Below the pieces are notes generated by a model. That model had not been told where the DNA came from. It worked only from the letters and a program-made list of their open reading frames with translations, and searched no databases. The position numbers and the translations under genes are program-made. From Aspidiotus rigidus (taxonomy: Eukaryota > Arthropoda > Insecta > Hemiptera > Diaspididae), in the NCBI GenBank assembly GCA_035079385.1, contig JAVHKY010000004.1, positions 22,619,001 to 22,683,000 of the forward strand: a DNA stretch of 64,000 bases. The letters are read 5' to 3'. Of the stretch, positions 1-10,100 are shown one piece after another. Positions within the stretch are counted from its first letter, which is position 1; each line of letters starts with the position of its first letter.

Positions 1-927
1 AACCAATTACAAAGACCGCAGATATAAAGGAGAAGATGCGAGATCTTTCGGTTAACAAACCATCATCGGGCAAAGTTAGAACGCCACTGACCCAGATACG
101 ACTCATAAAACAGAATACCAACGAGATCAGGATTGAAGGAGCGAGCCCTCGCGAGGTGACTCAAACTCGTAGACCAATTCAACTAAACCTTCGTCGGGAA
201 AATACCTGTTGAGTACGGTAATATCGTCACTGTTCAGATGACGCACTATTTCGATATTTTCCAACGCAACGCGCTTGAAGTAAGAATTCTCCTTGTGGAG
301 AATGGTAGCCGAACCTTCCTTGAAACTATGACCACTGGAGATAAGGTGGTCCGCAAAGGCCGAATCACCCAAATTACCTTTCTTCCAGGCCTTAAGGTGC
401 TCCTCTACTCGAATTCCAAGCTGGCGACCCGTCTCGCCTATGTATACGCCGTTACAATCCTTGCACTCCAATTTGTACACCCCGCTCCTCTCCCCCCGCG
501 GGATGGGGTCCTTTGGCCTAACAAACAAACCCTTCACAGTAGTGAGGTTATAAAAAGCAGGCCTGAAGCCAAAGGGGCGGAGGACACGAGTCAGCTTGGA
601 TGAAAACTCGCCCAAAAACGGGAGCCTGATCCAACGTAATCTCTTATTATTATTACCACTCAGATCGCGGGGGAGGGAAGTGGTAGAATCAAGGCCCTTC
701 TTCGTAAGTTTTTTACGGACCATACGGTCAATGTCCAAGTTGACCTCATTCACAGCGGCCAAGTGCTTAATGGTCGCCAGCTCCTTTTGGAAAGCTGGTT
801 GACTTAGCGGAATGTTAGTCAGTCGATGAATATAACTATTGAAGGCAGCGATCTTATGAGAAAATGGACAGAATGACGATCCGTGGACAACTGTATCGGT
901 CGAAGTATCCTTCCTGAATATCGCAAA
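1..927 (-). mobile_element. Penelope-like element, inverted 5'-truncated copy
   Basis: This segment is the reverse complement of 1892-2818 (position x pairs with 2819-x) with very few differences. On the minus strand an open frame covers the end of the reverse transcriptase, starting at FAIFRKDTSTDTVVHGSS, and the whole GIY-YIG endonuclease tail; it stops at 127-129. Its 3' end runs off the window start. The copy stops abruptly at 927 where the plus-strand copy begins, so the two lie head to head. Inverted partial copies next to a longer copy are a known habit of Penelope-like elements. No separate function is expected. Confidence 0.9.
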
Positions 928-934
928 ATAAGAG

Positions 935-2716
935 GTGATAGATAATTTGAGGAGGAAGGTCAGGGACCAGGGGTTAATCCTTACTAAAGCCGACAAGGGT
1001 AACGCGATCGTAGTCCTGGAGAAATCCTCCTACGTTTCCAAGGTTCAAGAAGTTCTCACTCAATGTGGAGCTATTGAAAATAGCTCTTTTAACTTTCCTA
1101 ACTACGTCAAAGAGGTTAGGAAGGTTGTGAACGGGAGTGAGTTTATCATAAAAAGTTCTTCGCTCAAAAAAGCCCTGCTTGTACCTAACCCTGTTCCTCC
1201 CCTCCTCTATGGGTTGCCAAATGTTCACAAGATGAATACTCCTATGCGGCCTGTCGTCTCCTACGTCTCCTCCCCTGCCTATTTTCTGGCCAAGTTCTTG
1301 GATTGTTGGTTCAAGTCTCGAATCGAGTACGAGTCCCCCTACTCCGTCAAAAATTCGGTTTCTCTGGCCGAGAGGCTCAAAAATGTTACCTTGCCTCCGG
1401 GTACTAGCCTCTGCTCATTTGATGTAGCCGGCCTCTTTCCCAACATACCAAAGGCCCATACTATGCAGTATATGGGTGACCTACTTGTAAAGTTCAACAT
1501 TCCTCCTAACGAGATACAGGAATTTTTTGGCCTCCTTAATATGTGCTGGTCCCCTAACTTCTATAAGTTCAATGGGAAATTTTACAAGTTTCCTGAGGAG
1601 GTAGGGATCCCCATCGGCTCTCCTTTGAGCTCTCTCGTTTCGGAGATATTTATGTCCAGATTTGAGGTTGACTTGTTTTCCTCTGGCCAAGTGCTACTGA
1701 GTCACATCCACTACTGGCACCGATATGTGGACGATATATTATGTGCGTGGACCGGTCCTCAAGAGCTCCTTGGTGAGTTTCTTCAGTATCTGAATAAAAT
1801 GTATCCCTCCATAAAATTTAATACAGACGTTGGAGGTTCCTCTGGAAACATTCTGGATCTCACTATCTCTGATAGAGATGGGGACCATGAATTTGCGATA
1901 TTCAGGAAGGATACTTCGACCGATACAGTTGTCCACGGATCGTCATTCTGTCCATTTTCTCATAAGATCGCTGCCTTCAATAGTTATGTTCATCGACTGA
2001 CTAACAGTCCGCTAAGTCAACCAGCTTTCCAAAAGGAGCTGGCGACCATTAAGCACTTGGCCGCTGTGAATGAGGTCAACTTGGACATTGACCGTATGGT
2101 CCGTAAAAAACTTACGAGGAAGGGCCTTGATTCTACCACTTCCCTCCCCCGCGATCTGAGTGGTAATAATAATAAGAGATTACGTTGGATCAGGCTCCCG
2201 TTTTTGGGCGAGTTTTCATCCAAGCTGACTCGTGTCCTCCGCCCCTTTGGCTTCAGGCCTGCTTTTTATAACCTCACTACTGTGAAGGGTTTGTTTGTTA
2301 GGCCAAAGGACCCCATCCCGCGGGGGGAGAGGAGCGGGGTGTACAAATTGGAGTGCAAGGATTGTAACGGCGTATACATAGGCGAGACGGGTCGCCAGCT
2401 TGGAATTCGAGTAGAGGAGCACCTTAAGGCCTGGAAGAAAGGTAATTTGGGTGATTCGGCCTTTGCGGACCACCTTATCTCCAGTGGTCATAGTTTCAAG
2501 GAAGGTTCGGCTACCATTCTCCACAAGGAGAATTCTTACTTCAAGCGCGTTGCGTTGGAAAATATCGAAATAGTGCGTCATCTGAACAGTGACGATATTA
2601 CCGTACTCAACAGGTATTTTCCCGACGAAGGTTTAGTTGAATTGGTCTACGAGTTTGAGTCACCTCGCGAGGGCTCGCTCCTTCAATCCTGTTCTCGTTG
2701 GTATTCTGTTTTATGA
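935..2716 (+). CDS. Penelope-like reverse transcriptase with GIY-YIG endonuclease (N-terminus missing)
   Basis: Frame of 593 codons that copies RNA into DNA and nicks the target; expected to act in the nucleus. Visible in order: LTKADKGNAIVVLEK near residue 16; GLPNVHKMNTPMRPVVS (about 95), typical of Penelope-type RT; SFDVAGLFPNIP with the first catalytic Asp (about 155); GIPIGSPLSSLVSEIF (about 225); RYVDDIL, the catalytic YVDD box (about 262); LDLTISDRDGDHEFAIFRK (about 310). The tail carries GVYKLECKDCNGVYIGETGR (about 467), the GIY-YIG core with two Cys. The frame opens on GTG directly after the truncation point and has no nearby ATG, so the start is not real. No internal stops are seen. 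Protein from this copy is doubtful because the 5' part and promoter are missing. Confidence 0.88.
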   Translation: MIDNLRRKVRDQGLILTKADKGNAIVVLEKSSYVSKVQEVLTQCGAIENSSFNFPNYVKEVRKVVNGSEFIIKSSSLKKALLVPNPVPPLLYGLPNVHKMNTPMRPVVSYVSSPAYFLAKFLDCWFKSRIEYESPYSVKNSVSLAERLKNVTLPPGTSLCSFDVAGLFPNIPKAHTMQYMGDLLVKFNIPPNEIQEFFGLLNMCWSPNFYKFNGKFYKFPEEVGIPIGSPLSSLVSEIFMSRFEVDLFSSGQVLLSHIHYWHRYVDDILCAWTGPQELLGEFLQYLNKMYPSIKFNTDVGGSSGNILDLTISDRDGDHEFAIFRKDTSTDTVVHGSSFCPFSHKIAAFNSYVHRLTNSPLSQPAFQKELATIKHLAAVNEVNLDIDRMVRKKLTRKGLDSTTSLPRDLSGNNNKRLRWIRLPFLGEFSSKLTRVLRPFGFRPAFYNLTTVKGLFVRPKDPIPRGERSGVYKLECKDCNGVYIGETGRQLGIRVEEHLKAWKKGNLGDSAFADHLISSGHSFKEGSATILHKENSYFKRVALENIEIVRHLNSDDITVLNRYFPDEGLVELVYEFESPREGSLLQSCSRWYSVL

Positions 2717-2748
2717 GTCGTATCTGGGTCAGTGGCGTTCTAACTTTG

Positions 2749-2776
2749 CCCGATGATGGTTTGTTAACCGAAAGAT
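2749..2776 (+). ncRNA. hammerhead-like core in the Penelope 3' region (possible)
   Basis: CCGATGA (2749-2755), then a 4-bp stem GGTT/AACC (2757-2760 with 2765-2768) around a TGTT loop, then GAAA (2769-2772) and GATC. This matches the hammerhead order CUGANGA, stem II, GAAA, NUH with one change (U4 to C). A flanking stem I is not evident. The inverted copy repeats it at 43-70 on the other strand. Hammerhead ribozymes are known in the terminal regions of Penelope-like elements, so the position fits. Activity is not established. Confidence 0.35.
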
Positions 2777-2883
2777 CTCGCATCTTCTCCTTTATATCTG
2801 CGGTCTTTGTAGTTGGTTTTTCGTTTACTCTACTCTTGAGTATTCTGTCATTATCGGACTCTGCTCTTTTCTACCCCCGACAC

Positions 2884-2992
2884 TATGGGACTCAATTCGG
2901 ATATTATTTTACCGTCCCCTCTCCCTTTGGGACTCAATTCGGCTATCAAAGACAGGTACCCCCCCCCCGCTCCCGGGGCTCAATTCGGTTAC
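2884..2992 (+). repeat. three spaced copies of a GGGACTCAATTCGG motif
   Basis: Copies of GGGACTCAATTCGG lie near 2887, 2931 and 2976 (the last reads GGGGCTCAATTCGG), about 45 bp apart and separated by pyrimidine-rich or C-rich spacers. They lie between the Penelope 3' end and a LINE relic. Function unknown. Confidence 0.6.
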
Positions 2993-3205
2993 GACCTTGT
3001 CGTCTTATTGGACTTCACTAAAGCTTTGACTCGATAATATACAAAATCCTTTCTGAAAAGCTGCGTCTTCTTGGTTTCTCCTCCCCTGCTTTCAAATGGT
3101 CTTAATCGTTCCTGGGTCAAGGTGACTTGTCTTAATCTAACACTCTTTTTCTAGTCACCAAGACTATTCTCTTCTCTCGGTGAACTAATTCCGGCAAAAA
3201 CGAAA
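2990..3205 (+). pseudogene. LINE reverse transcriptase relic
   Basis: Translation with one frameshift gives LVVLLDFTKAFDS, then ILSEKLRLLGFSSPAFKW. This is the catalytic-motif A neighbourhood of Jockey/R1/I-type LINE reverse transcriptases (LLDFSKAFD, then KLRxLGFS). Stops and frameshifts follow and the YxDD box is not found. Only a short 5'- and 3'-truncated relic remains. Confidence 0.55.
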
Positions 3206-3456
3206 CTTGGCATAAATGTTGGGAGGATAGCTCCAAATAACCTCCCAAAAGTCCGCGCTCTCCGGTAGGTGCTAGCTGAAGAAAAATGGTGTTTTTCTGC
3301 TGTAACTCAAGAACTATGCGTTTTACAAAGAAAAGTTTCGAATAAAAAAGATTCTACACCTAATTTCCGTTAAAAAATTTTCCCTTACATTTTTTTGGTG
3401 GGACACATCTTAACTTCGCTATGGAGGTTGAAGTTGATGTTGACGGCATTCTCTAC

Positions 3457-3655
3457 AGTTTAAATGACTATAAATAAAGACCCGGTGCGCCGCTCTTCAA
3501 AAAAAGGGCAATTTTACTACAAGAAATAATAAATATTACTAAATTTTATCAATGTTTTTAATTTTTTATTGTAAGTTCAACTATTTTTTGAAATTAAATT
3601 ATAGAATTTTTTGCAGAGCGGCGCGCCGAGATTATAATCAGTAGTCATTTAAACT
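3457..3655. mobile_element. MITE-like element with terminal inverted repeats
   Basis: The ends AGTTTAAATGACTA (3457-3470) and TAGTCATTTAAACT (3642-3655) are exact reverse complements. Inside them a GC-rich block (GGTGCGCCGCTCTTC; GCAGAGCGGCGCGCCGAG) is also inverted. The centre is AT-rich and non-coding. Length is 199 bp. Superfamily not assigned. Confidence 0.7.
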
Positions 3656-3689
3656 ATTTTTTCTTCTTGGTACAGTGTAGTAAGCACCA

Positions 3690-3960
3690 GCAGTAAATCA
3701 CCTTTGGGTTCGTTTCCAACCCCACTCGATGGATTCCAGATCATTCCCAAGCCACGCCTGAATTCCAAAATACACTTGGTAAAAGTGCTGGTCGGCTACA
3801 GCTTCGCTAGGAGGGATATTAGTGAGTGTCTGTGACCGAGAGATCTTCATTACACAACGCCAAAATGATTTGTTCTCCAACTGCTACAACACTTTCAGCG
3901 CTTGACCGACTCCTGTAGAACACCACTACCGATTTCCGTAAATCGTCTTGGTCCTCGAAA
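3690..3960 (-). pseudogene. decayed copy of an insect repeat-encoded protein (WLGN/WGW family), inverted arm
   Basis: On the minus strand, frames give AESVVAVGEQIILAL, then ADQHFYQVYFGIQAWLGND and a WGW motif. This resembles a large family of uncharacterised insect proteins, usually repeat-associated, with a WLGNxLxPxxWGW signature followed by a Cys-rich CNCK..C segment. Several frameshifts are needed. It is an inverted repeat of 4558-4850. Biochemical role unknown. Confidence 0.5.
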
Positions 3961-4327
3961 ATTTTAACTATTTTCATCAAATATAACATCAATAGATTTC
4001 CTCAGTTTTGACCCTCTCATTCGACTGACTGAATATACTTCTTTAACGACTGGATAAGAGGAGTTTTTATTCAATCAAAGAAATAAAGGTCGCCTTATAA
4101 ACTTTCTTCGGCAGAAGCTATTAGGTACAGGTGCATTTATGATGCTGATGATGGAACTATAGTCACAACTGCAATGGCAGGCGGAATTCTATCGTAGACA
4201 GAGAGACACCTGTTATCATTTTTGGCGAAAATTTTGATCTTGTTATACCAATGGTCTTACATCACCTATACTGCAAATATATCAGCCCAAGGAAAAGGAG
4301 AATCACAACTATCAAAGATGTAAGCGG

Positions 4328-4469
4328 AGCTGTGACTTCGTCTACAAAAACCCGCCTTAGTGTTCAATTACAATCAGGAGAACAGGAATCTTCCTCCGTC
4401 TGTAAAAGATCCTTTTCTCCTGATCGATATTCAACGCTAAGGCGGGTTTCTGTAGACGGGGTCACAAAT
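4328..4469. repeat. inverted-repeat hairpin of about 140 bp
   Basis: Arms of about 57 bp (4328-4384 and 4407-4469) are imperfect reverse complements. They share CCCGCCTTAG / CTAAGGCGGG and the outer TCTACA / TGTAGA. The block sits in the spacer between the two arms of the larger inverted pseudogene pair. No coding potential. Confidence 0.6.
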
Positions 4470-4557
4470 GTTGTTTGTGCACGCACTATCTGGATGCGAC
4501 ACAACTGCATTATGCCAAAAAGGTCAGCTTAATTCATATGATTTATGATGTATAGAA

Positions 4558-5036
4558 CGGAGACAATTTCCGGGAATCGGTAATGGTATGCTACAGGAGT
4601 CAGTCAAGGGCTGAAAATATTGCAGCAGTTGGGAACAAGTCATTTTGGGTGTTATAATGCACTTTTAACTGAAAAATGTTTCTTAAGATCCCTCACTAAA
4701 AATCGGTCACAGACACTCACCAACATCCATCCTAATAAAGCTGCAGCCTACCAACACTTTTACTTCGTGTATGGCGTGGCTTAGGAGTGATCTGGTGCCC
4801 AACAAACGAGGCTGAAAATGAGGCAATGGTGGTTTATTGCCGGGGAAACAAGACTGCCACCTACACCCTTGAAAGTGCTTCAACTTATTTTATGCAACTG
4901 CAAGAAATGTAGACCAGACTTGAGACAAAAGTTCGTACTTTATCGAAACGTCGGCCTCAAATTAATCACAACCAACATCATGATAGTATCCGACTCCTAC
5001 CTCAATTCCCCTCCACCTTCGGGGACCAGCCCTGAC
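4558..5036 (+). pseudogene. decayed copy of an insect repeat-encoded protein, plus arm with Cys-rich end
   Basis: Plus-strand partner of the pseudogene at 3690-3960. Readable pieces are NRSQTLTNIHPNKAAAYQHF, RQWWFIAGETRLPPTPLK and LILCNCKKC. It extends further into the Cys-rich region than the minus arm, ending in a remnant like RNVGLK near 4960. In-frame stops (for example after VYGVA) and frameshifts make it non-functional. Confidence 0.5.
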
Positions 5037-5489
5037 TAGCTCAATCGGGGCGAGCATTAATACATCTTTCTGAAGGCGTGAGTAACTGAAGAAGTTCACA
5101 ATCAGGTGGCCTTTGCAATTGACCACCGTGCCTGAATACTCGATTTGAATCTGACAGACAGATTAGATGACCCTGCCACCGTTTGATTACACACATGAAC
5201 AAATTTCCATCGCAGTCTGTTGACAAATATCCCTTCATTGGCTCGAATTTTCTCTTAGGCCTCGCCCGAGAAGAAAACGAAAAAAGGTGGTATAGGCACT
5301 ACTATGAAAACATTCGCCTATCCTCTCAATACTTCCACCTTGAAAAGCTCTATCCCCAACCGTCCCTGATTTACATCGTCAAAGTATGTAAACCAGAAAT
5401 TCACATTTCCTTTCGATTACAATAGACTCCCCTACAATCTATCTTAATTCCTTCCACATATTTCTCCTGTTTGCCCTTTCCATCTGGGG

Positions 5490-5687
5490 GGCATGATTGC
5501 TGCTGACTTGAATCACATTCTTTTCCAATGCCTTCACCTTACCACTCAACAAAAAACATTCCTCATCAACTACAACATCCAACATCTTTTTGCTACACTT
5601 AATTGCCTCCATGTCACAAATCTCTCCACCTTCCCTACCATCTACTCTTACATTAATTCCCTCTCTCCCACTATCACAATCTAACTC
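5490..5687 (+). pseudogene. possible LINE C-terminal tail
   Basis: A 63-codon frame contains DLNHILFQCLHLTTQQKTFL and later YSYINSL. It resembles the extreme C-terminus of Jockey/I-type LINE polyproteins after the RNase H domain, where a DLNHILFxCPxL stretch is common. A Cys pair expected just upstream is not obvious. Identification rests on this one motif. Confidence 0.4.
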
Positions 5688-5689
5688 CT

Positions 5690-7655
5690 TTTCTTTTTCT
5701 TTTTTTCACTATGATTAATTAACCTTTTGTCTTCAACTTGACTTTTCATCACAGTGCATATTTGCTCCCTTTTTGCCTTTCTTTTTTGTTCTACATAGTT
5801 TTAATCTTCTTCTTACATCTTCTTTTGTTATTTTAATTCAGGGCGAAATGACCTTATTTAGCCGTATTTTTTTTATAAACAGTGAAAGAAGAAAAAAAAA
5901 CCAAACATTCATTATTGGGAAAATCTCCAGAAGTATTTTCAACCCTGAGTTTATGGCCATTGGGCGTTTTTTGATATCATTTTGTGATAGACCAGATTTG
6001 TACTATCGCTGTTCGCACTACTATGGGATTTTCCCATATCTCTCGCCGCTATCGTCGACGGACCGAGTGGTGGTTGAATGAAGCAGTTCGATTATATAGC
6101 TAGCATAGCCAGCACGTTTTTTGAATTCGTAAGAAAAGTAAATTTTGTGCATGATCTTATAGTCAGCTTAGACCAGTGAAATTAGCGAAATTTAAAAGAA
6201 AGAAATCCGTCTTCGTACGTGAATTTTTTTATTTCATTTCCAAAAAATTATAAATTACTGTTAAACCCAAAGAGAAGAAGTTCTCTTCTCGTTGACTTGT
6301 TCCATCTTTCGTTCCGGAGTCTCCACCAATTTATCAGTTGTGCTGTATAAGATAACATCTTCAATCGTTCCCGAGTCGTATCACCACGTGCTTCATTTGA
6401 CCACTGTCCGGCTGTCCACAGTAGCGACGAGAAGATTCCAGAAATTTAATATTTTTCCAAACGTATTATCAAGAAGTATTAATATTGCGTTAAATACATT
6501 TAGCATTCGTATCTACAGGTTAGTGTAATTATTTACGAATTACTCAGTTACACCGAGTTGGGAGTCGTTATCACTAGCCTTAATTAAGAGCACATCCGGA
6601 GCGATATGAGACCGGTTAGAGATTCTGGATGAAATTTTGTCTTATTGTGATGATGGTGTAAATTATAGGAGGGAACCGAGAACGAAAATGAATTGTTAAG
6701 CGGGATGCTGTCTTCGTATTTCGAAGCGTGATGCCTTGACACTCACTCAGATGTAAGGGAAGGGGGGAGGGGAAAATTTGATAGTTTTTTTTTTTTAGTT
6801 TTCTCTTCGTGTTTGGGTCGGGAGTGCGGTGATATTTTTATCTCCTTTGCCTCTAATTGATACCTCTCGTCAATGTGTCGGAATTTTATTCGATTATTCG
6901 TCCTAAGATTACTGAGAAATCTAACCCTGTCTAGCCTAAATTTTTCTATGCACATGTCCATCCTGGTGATTTCACGTCCGTGAACTGGACATGCTCTACT
7001 ACCGCGAGCTAGCCGGTCGTGTGAGTTGTGGTGGCAATCGTGTAGGGGAGTTTTGGTCTGTCCGTATTGAGGCAGGTCCACCCCGAGGATTGGAGCAAGG
7101 TAACCACGCCCTGTCCGGGGATGTTGAATTTCCGGGTGGGATTGCGAGTTTGGAGACCTCCGATCTTCGTAGCTTTCTTTTCTTCCACTCTCAAACATAG
7201 GAACAATGCTCATCCTTCGACAGAGCGGAAGCAGTTAAATTTAGCGTAGTGAGGTATGCCGGTGGTTCTTGGATCACGACAATCTCTCATTGTGCAATAT
7301 ACTCCCGGGCTTCATCGCGACAGGCAAGTGTACCTTCTCGCGCGTTGAAATTTGGTAGCTCGATAAGATACGTTACGCGTTGCAACAATCCGTGGTGACT
7401 AAACGTAAGTATTGCACAATAATGAGAGAAAATATCGAAAAACAGTAAATGGCATGGTACTCAGCGTTGAAAATACTTCTAGAAGTACCTACGCTAGTTC
7501 ATGTTCATTCCAAAAGTTTGAAATTTGTTCATGTGTGTTATTCTTATATTTTTACGCATACTATACAGCAGCAATTGCGTGGAACGAACTTTCGAGTAGT
7601 TAGTTTTTTTGTCGACAGCACGCGCTGCGATAGTATTGGTATAGAGATGAGATAG
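5690..7655. other. about 2 kb without a recognisable gene
   Basis: Mostly AT-rich sequence with runs of T. A 156-codon minus-strand frame at 6743-7213 overlaps several open frames on both strands, because 7000-7200 is richer in GC and low in stop codons; none matches a family I recognise. A short inverted repeat (TCTCATTGTGCAATA near 7285, TATTGCACAATAATGAGA near 7410) may mark a small MITE remnant. Confidence 0.4.
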
Positions 7656-8519
7656 TTGAATTCATATTCGTACGTCCACGTGATCTCCTATAGTCTACCG
7701 AAGGGCTTCTCGAGTAGACGAAGTATTCCACGATTCGTAACTTCCGACAATGTAGCAAATTTCACCTCTGTTCAACCATCACTAGGAAATAAGGTAGAAT
7801 TCTTCGACCCGAACATAATTCATCATTTATCGATAAATAACATCGAATGGAAATTCATTTCCCAATACGCGTCATGGCATGGAGTTGCGTACAAATGCCT
7901 TGTGGCCTTGGTTAAGAATTGTTTCATTGAAGCTCTCGGCATTAAGATTCTAGACTAGGCCGAACTTTTAACAGCACTGTGTCAAATTGAAGATATTATG
8001 AATTCACAACCTCTAACCTATGCTTCCGACGAGAATCTTTCTCCACTCACGCCCAACCATATGTTACGTTTACAAACTCAGAATGAAAATATCTCAGAAA
8101 TTCCTCTACACAATCCGAATAGAAAGAGAAGACAACTCCTGCAACACTGGCAGAAAACTCTAGAGATAATAGAGGATTTCTGGCAAGCCTTCCGCAGTCT
8201 TTATCTCCTATCTCTAAGAGAGAAACATTCATCCGCCCACCCGCACAAAAAAGGATCGGTGCTCTTTTAACTCAAAATTGGGGACGTAGTACTTGTTAAA
8301 GACACCAAAGCTTCTCAAGCTCAATGGAAAATGGGCAAGATCGAGAGCTTAGATAAACGAAACGCTGTTCCCAAAATCTTGGTCTCAGTTAATAATAGCT
8401 CAGAAACGACCACAAGAGCTATTAATCGTCTCTTCCCCCTTGAAATAAAAACCCACTTCCTTCGACCTCAACCTATTAGAACAATGTACACAGGAGAAAT
8501 TATAGTACAACAAAATTGA
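7656..8519 (+). pseudogene. BEL/Pao-type integrase C-terminal pseudogene
   Basis: One continuous frame interrupted only by TAG at 7956 and TAA at 8268. It reads SRRSIPRFVTSDNVANF, WKFISQYASWHGVAYK, VKNCFIEALG, IMNSQPLTYASDENLSPL, SLYLLSLREKHSS and IGDVVLVKDTKASQAQWKMG. These are, in order, the DDE core and C-terminal domain of BEL/Pao retrotransposon integrases. The second catalytic Asp is kept (SDN), but the expected Glu of the FxER stretch is a Lys (VAYKCLV). Upstream RT and LTRs are missing. Inactive on two grounds. Confidence 0.85.
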
Positions 8520-8591
8520 ATCTTATGTATTACCCAAAATAAATGATTCTCAAAAATATACAGAAACATTCCACTTTTTTGCGCGGGCGGA

Positions 8592-8711
8592 GTGTCAAAA
8601 TCCTCGATTTTTTACATCATCGATGTTTCACTTTTTTAACCCGCTTTAATTTTCGGTACAAGTGGCCAGTCGAATAATCGATGATGTAAACAATCGAGGA
8701 TTTCGACAACA
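8592..8711. mobile_element. short MITE with ~32-bp terminal inverted repeats
   Basis: The left end TGTCAAAATCCTCGATTTTT and the reverse complement of the right end TGTCGAAATCCTCGATTGTT match over about 32 bp and meet around ACATCATCGAT. Total length is about 120 bp. It abuts the broken end of the F-box exon at 8712 and may have helped truncate that gene. Confidence 0.7.
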
Positions 8712-9534
8712 CCGACGCACAATAATAAAAGGCTAAATCTTGCATCTCATCGCAATATTCGATCACATGTTGTAGGGTCTGGTTCGAGAGCTTGCAACTC
8801 TCAAGTGAAAACGATCTAATTCTTGAGCCACAATTCTTCCAAAGTAGTAATGATCGGGTCGGCTCGATGATGAAATTGAGGTGGAGTAACTGGAGATTTA
8901 AAATACTTCGTTGACTGTTCTCTAAAATTTCCAAAATGACGCCTGCATTTAGGTCGAAATGACCGTTGAAATATAATCTTTCTCTTTTGGAAATTTCTTT
9001 GTCGTTGTTTAATCTTAACCATCTCTTTGACACGGCTCGAGTGTTTTTACGATCGCTGAGCGATAGATCAGTGAGTATCTTCATCAGGATCTGAAATCAT
9101 GGGTTGATGGATATTTCAGAATACTATTCAGTACCAATCACACGATAAGTAGTATTTTTCCCTCCCAGGTAATTTCAAAAATTTCGCTTACTCATATGAA
9201 GGACCAGGTCAAGAGAGGAGCATCAAGATACCTATTTTACATGTTTTGATCCAGAAGCTATAATAAAGCCCACAAAAATCACTGCACTTGCATTAGGGCT
9301 CTTCTAACTCTTGAAATATTCGGATGAGGGATCAGAACACCCAAAATAAAAGCTCAATGAAGTTTGTTGCTCAGATCGATTGACTTCACAATTGAACTTG
9401 ACTCATAAATGAACCCCATCCATACAACCTACCTATTCCTGAATTTGAACTCGAGACTGCTATAGACAAAAAGTTGAGAACATACACTCGGGCATGATCA
9501 AAAATCTGTACCCAACTCACTCCCTTATCTCCTT

Positions 9535-9765
9535 TCCTTATTCAACTCTACCTCCACATACTTTACTCCATCTTTTTCAATCTCCAGGAAGGGTCTGAAG
9601 ACACCTTATCTCTACCAAACTCCATGACATTGGTTTCCGAGGCCACCTCCCAAATATCCTGAAAACTTTTCTTAACAACAGAACCATTTTAGTAAGAATC
9701 TATGGTCAAATCCCTGTCCCCAAGTCATCATTCATTAGGAACACTTGGGCATATATTTCAAGCCG
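9535..9765 (+). pseudogene. LINE reverse transcriptase relic in the intron of F-box copy D
   Basis: Frames give LYSIFFNLQEG, then (shifted) LHDIGFRGHLPNILKTFLNN followed by RTILVRIYGQIP. This parallels the RT at 54417-55320 (IFFDLQEAY, AFGLRGNLPKILQSFL). It keeps a later part of the same LINE family whose earlier part survives in intron 1 of genes A and B. Confidence 0.65.
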
Positions 9766-9779
9766 ATTCTTTCCTTCCC

Positions 9780-10100
9780 GCGATGAACTACGTCGCGTCG
9801 ATTTGAAGTCCACGTCGACTTCAAGTAGATACGATTCCGCTCCAATGTCGATCGCAAATCGACCACATGTCGACTCAGTGTGGACGTCGACATTGAGGTG
9901 ACACTCGGTGGATGAAAAATTCGAAAAATTCGACTCGAAATAGACGTAGATTACGAGTCGTTTAATTTAATACCGGGAGTCGACTCGATCTCAATGTAGA
10001 CAATAGACCAATTTTCATTCGATTAGCGGTCGATATTTAAGCGAAATTGACTGAAAATCGAGTCCATTGACATTGTCGACCTAAAAGAGACGACATGGTC
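9780..10100. repeat. GTCGA-rich patch
   Basis: About 300 bp dense in GTCGA/TCGAC, including full GTCGAC sites near 9874, 9888 and 9979, with many near-copies of ATGTCGACNTTGAGT on both strands. It looks like a decayed array of a short inverted motif. It lies in the intron of F-box copy D; I did not find it in the corresponding introns of A and B. Confidence 0.5.

Larger units (their letters stand above)
928..2820 (+). mobile_element. Penelope-like retroelement, 5'-truncated
   Basis: Plus-strand copy holding the 593-codon RT/GIY-YIG frame and about 100 bp of 3' untranslated sequence. It begins inside the coding region at the junction with the inverted copy, so its 5' end is lost. The 3' boundary is taken from the extent of the match to the inverted copy, which continues outside the window, so the true end may lie a little further right. 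The near-identity of the two copies and the unbroken frame suggest a recent insertion. Confidence 0.88.

Noticed and set aside
238..603. Plus-strand 121-codon frame (and its mirror at 2216-2581)
   Set aside because: Antisense shadows of the Penelope GIY-YIG coding region.
4919..4956. Hammerhead-like order CTTGAGA, AAAGT/ACTTT stem, GAAACGTC
   Set aside because: It lies inside the decayed Cys-rich coding remnant, where CGAAACGTCGGCCTCAAA corresponds to RNVGLK of the protein family. No flanking target duplication or stem I.
6743..7213. 156-codon minus-strand open frame
   Set aside because: Several frames on both strands are open over the same GC-richer stretch, no family is recognised and no splice or start context supports it.
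8592..8711. Hairpin considered as a transcription terminator for the F-box fragment
   Set aside because: The 32-bp inverted ends fit a MITE better, and intrinsic terminators are not expected in animal DNA.
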